Shown here: in pieces, positions 62,308 through 64,000 of the stretch
Numbering within the stretch: position 1 is the first letter of the stretch
Layout of the letters: every line of letters starts with the position of its first letter
Assembly: GCA_022701275.1 (NCBI GenBank)
Contig: CP031740.1
Span: 4,351,001-4,415,000 of the forward strand
Length of the DNA stretch: 64,000 bases
Source of the DNA: Microcoleus vaginatus PCC 9802
GTDB lineage: Bacteria > Cyanobacteriota > Cyanobacteriia > Cyanobacteriales > Microcoleaceae
Direction: 5' to 3'
Notes under the pieces: model-generated
What the model saw: the letters and a program-made list of their open reading frames with translations, nothing else
Database searches by the model: none
Told to the model about the DNA's origin: nothing
Translations under genes and position numbers: made by a program

Positions 62308-62680
62308 TTTGTACTTTCTATGTGGTGTTTAAACAGTTTGACACCAGCAGATATTTGTGGATTGTCCGAAGTTATTGGTTATTTACTACCAATTCCCCAA
62401 TTCCCCATGCCCCATGCCCCATGCCCCATGCCCCATAACCCATACCCATGCCCAGTGAGTAATTTTGCGTAGCAATTCTTAACGCCAGCAACATATTTGC
62501 GCGGGCGAGAGCTTGGTAAACTGGAGGGCGTGGAAATTACAGCAGCTTAGACCTAGATTCCACACGGAGCGCCAAAGCAAGCGCGCCGCCAGCGCTGGCC
62601 GGACATACACGAGCGCGATCGCCCGCAGTACCCGACAATGGAAACAAGCGAGTAGTTATAAGCAGAAATCCAATAAAAAT
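62308..62680. other. Intergenic region upstream of acsF with CCCCATG heptamers
   Basis: At 62398-62455 the heptamer CCCCATG repeats four to five times and then decays (CCCATAACCCATACCCATG). The rest is GC-rich around 62570-62640. An open frame from 62513 runs into acsF, but the 56 extra residues lack conserved character and the Met at 62681 is the family start. Confidence 0.5.
62398..62455 (+). repeat. CCCCATG heptamer tandem repeat
   Basis: Perfect heptamers followed by degenerate ones, typical of cyanobacterial short tandem repeats. About 225 bp before the acsF start. Confidence 0.75.
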
Positions 62681-63757
62681 ATGGTAGATTCCCTCAAAAA
62701 ACCCACTTTTGAAGAACTGCGGCCGGGAGTGAAAGCCCCAGCCAAAGAAACTATTCTCACGCCGAGATTTTACACAACAGACTTTGACGAGATGGCCAAA
62801 ATGGACATCTCCGTAAATGAAGCCGAACTAAAAGCAATTATTGAAGAGTTCCGCGTTGACTACAACCGCAACCACTTCGTGCGTGATGCCGAGTTCGAGC
62901 AATCTTGGGAACACATCGACGGCGAAAAGCGCCAGTTGTTCATTGAGTTTCTGGAACGCTCTTGCACCGCTGAGTTTTCTGGCTTCTTGCTCTACAAAGA
63001 GTTAGCACGCAAGCTCAAGGACAAAAATCCACTGCTGGCCGAAGGTTTCTTGCTGATGTCCCGCGACGAAGCGCGGCACGCCGGATTCCTCAACAAAGCC
63101 CTGTCCGACTTTAATTTGTCCCTGGATTTGGGTTTCTTGACAAAGAGCCGCAGTTACACATTCTTTAAGCCGAAGTTTATTTTCTACGCGACTTACTTGT
63201 CTGAAAAGATCGGTTATTGGCGCTACATCACGATTTATCAGCACTTAAAAGCGCATCCTGAAGACCAGATTTATCCGATTTTCCGATTCTTTGAAAATTG
63301 GTGCCAAGATGAAAACCGCCACGGAGATTTCTTTGATGCGGTGATGAGAGCTCAGCCTCAGATGTTGAATGATTGGCGCGCTAAGCTTTGGTGCCGTTTC
63401 TTCTTGCTGTCAGTGTTCGCCACAATGTATCTCAATGATATCCAGCGTGCAGGTTTTTATCGATCGCTCGGACTCGATGCTCGCGAATACGACATTGAAG
63501 TCATCAAAAAGACCAACGAAACAGCAGGCCGCGTCTTCCCCGTGATGCTGGACGTGAACAACCCCGAGTTTTATGAACGCCTCGATGTTTGCCTCAAGAA
63601 CAATCAGAAGTTGACCGCCATTGTTGCTTCTAATACTCCGAAATTCTTGCAGTTCTTCCAAAAATTGCCTTTGTATCTGTCGAACGGCTGGCAATTAGTG
63701 AAGCTGTACTTCATGAAAACAATTGAATCACCTTCAGTACAGGGCGCTGTGCGTTAA
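62681..63757 (+). CDS. acsF: Mg-protoporphyrin IX monomethyl ester oxidative cyclase (AcsF)
   Basis: A 358-residue di-iron enzyme forming the isocyclic ring of chlorophyll with oxygen. From the Met at 62681 the start is [20 protein letters not shown]. Iron-ligand motifs are [23 protein letters not shown] and [10 protein letters not shown] (E-x-x-H pairs). No membrane segment; the protein binds the thylakoid or inner membrane with Ycf54, whose gene is at 51220. Cyanobacteria often have two isoforms for high or low oxygen; this sequence alone does not tell which. It is followed by a clear terminator. Confidence 0.95.
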   Translation: MVDSLKKPTFEELRPGVKAPAKETILTPRFYTTDFDEMAKMDISVNEAELKAIIEEFRVDYNRNHFVRDAEFEQSWEHIDGEKRQLFIEFLERSCTAEFSGFLLYKELARKLKDKNPLLAEGFLLMSRDEARHAGFLNKALSDFNLSLDLGFLTKSRSYTFFKPKFIFYATYLSEKIGYWRYITIYQHLKAHPEDQIYPIFRFFENWCQDENRHGDFFDAVMRAQPQMLNDWRAKLWCRFFLLSVFATMYLNDIQRAGFYRSLGLDAREYDIEVIKKTNETAGRVFPVMLDVNNPEFYERLDVCLKNNQKLTAIVASNTPKFLQFFQKLPLYLSNGWQLVKLYFMKTIESPSVQGAVR

Positions 63758-63783
63758 GTTTTGATTTTTCATCCTCTGTGACG

Positions 63784-63816
63784 GCGGTTCTGCGACAAGC
63801 GGAGCCGCTTTTTTTT
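63784..63816 (+). terminator. Rho-independent terminator of acsF
   Basis: GCGGTTCTG (63784-63792) pairs with CGGAGCCGC (63800-63808) over 9 positions including two G-U pairs, with loop CGACAAG, then eight T residues. Confidence 0.9.
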
Positions 63817-63899
63817 GGTATCCAGATTCACCGCAAAAAGTTCTCGCCCGACTTACACTCGTCCGGAATTGGAATTAATGCTGGTTTTTTTCATAAAAT

Positions 63900-64000
63900 T
63901 TATCGCCATTCCCCCTGAAGCGTAAAAGCCGCCCAATAATAAGGAGAACGCCACTCTTCCTGCTTCAACATTTCCAGTTGCGCCGCCCTTAAAGCCGCCG
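63900..64000 (-). CDS. C-terminal end of a CHAT-domain protein (truncated by window edge)
   Basis: The last 33 codons to a TAA at 63900-63902 read as ALRAAQLEMLKQEEWRSPYY followed by WAAFTLQGEWR. The end WAAFxLQGEW is typical of CHAT caspase-like protease domains, usually fused to TPRs in cyanobacteria. The rest of the gene is outside the window. Confidence 0.75.
   Translation of the reverse strand, partial: AALRAAQLEMLKQEEWRSPYYWAAFTLQGEWR

Noticed and set aside
62513..62680. N-terminal extension of AcsF
   Set aside because: The extra 56 residues are non-conserved in character, and the Met at 62681 gives the standard AcsF start.

Overview
The window is chromosomal DNA of a filamentous cyanobacterium, most like the Oscillatoriales (Microcoleus/Oscillatoria type). 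Signs are the very frequent GCGATCGC (HIP1) octamer, the clpR-clpP3 pair, chlorophyll genes ycf54 and acsF, a DUF1995 protein, a CSP41-like epimerase, PAS/GAF hybrid kinases and many intergenic palindromes. It is mostly ordinary single-gene or two-gene transcription units, with repeats in almost every gap.

Layout. 1-9.4 kb: the N-terminal part of MutS2 (cut by the window edge), a REC-histidine kinase with a decayed ATP site, homoserine kinase thrB carrying an in-frame repeat insertion, a Uma2/TPR pair, a VWA protein, clpR-clpP3 and a J-domain protein. 9.4-11.5 kb: a Ser/Thr kinase, then a conserved protein of unknown function whose gene is followed on the same strand by two tRNA-like units with the 3' half before the 5' half, closed by a hairpin terminator. 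11.9-15.5 kb: membrane proteins, ComB-like phosphatase and an LpxB-like glycosyltransferase. 15.9-25.3 kb: a 1731-residue hybrid sensor kinase with a predicted DXCF cyanobacteriochrome GAF domain, a REC-kinase and a TPR-methyltransferase. 25.4-35.2 kb: two multidomain glycosyltransferases, a GH39-like hydrolase, a secreted RNase A-like toxin with its immunity protein, and rfbF; this is the most accessory-looking part. 35.3-50.5 kb: metabolic and housekeeping genes (acyl-CoA dehydrogenase-like, cyclase family, DUF1995, PPP phosphatase, M48 protease, DUF4330, alpha/beta hydrolase, MBL hydrolase, ribF, moxR, GT4). 51.2-64 kb: ycf54, a Ser/Thr kinase with TPRs, CSP41-like, dnaG, pentapeptide protein, yraN, queA, rpmF, a TM2 protein, acsF and the end of a CHAT-domain protein.

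The strongest candidate for an undescribed system is the 10.3-11.5 kb locus. Two units each read T-arm, acceptor 3' strand, A-CC(A/C), a short linker, acceptor 5' strand, D-arm. Both acceptor stems can pair over 7 positions, and in unit 1 a 5-bp anticodon stem also pairs across the permuted ends. No canonical linear tRNA, rRNA, tmRNA, CRISPR array or complete insertion sequence was recognised. All calls come from reading the sequence; no database search was possible.
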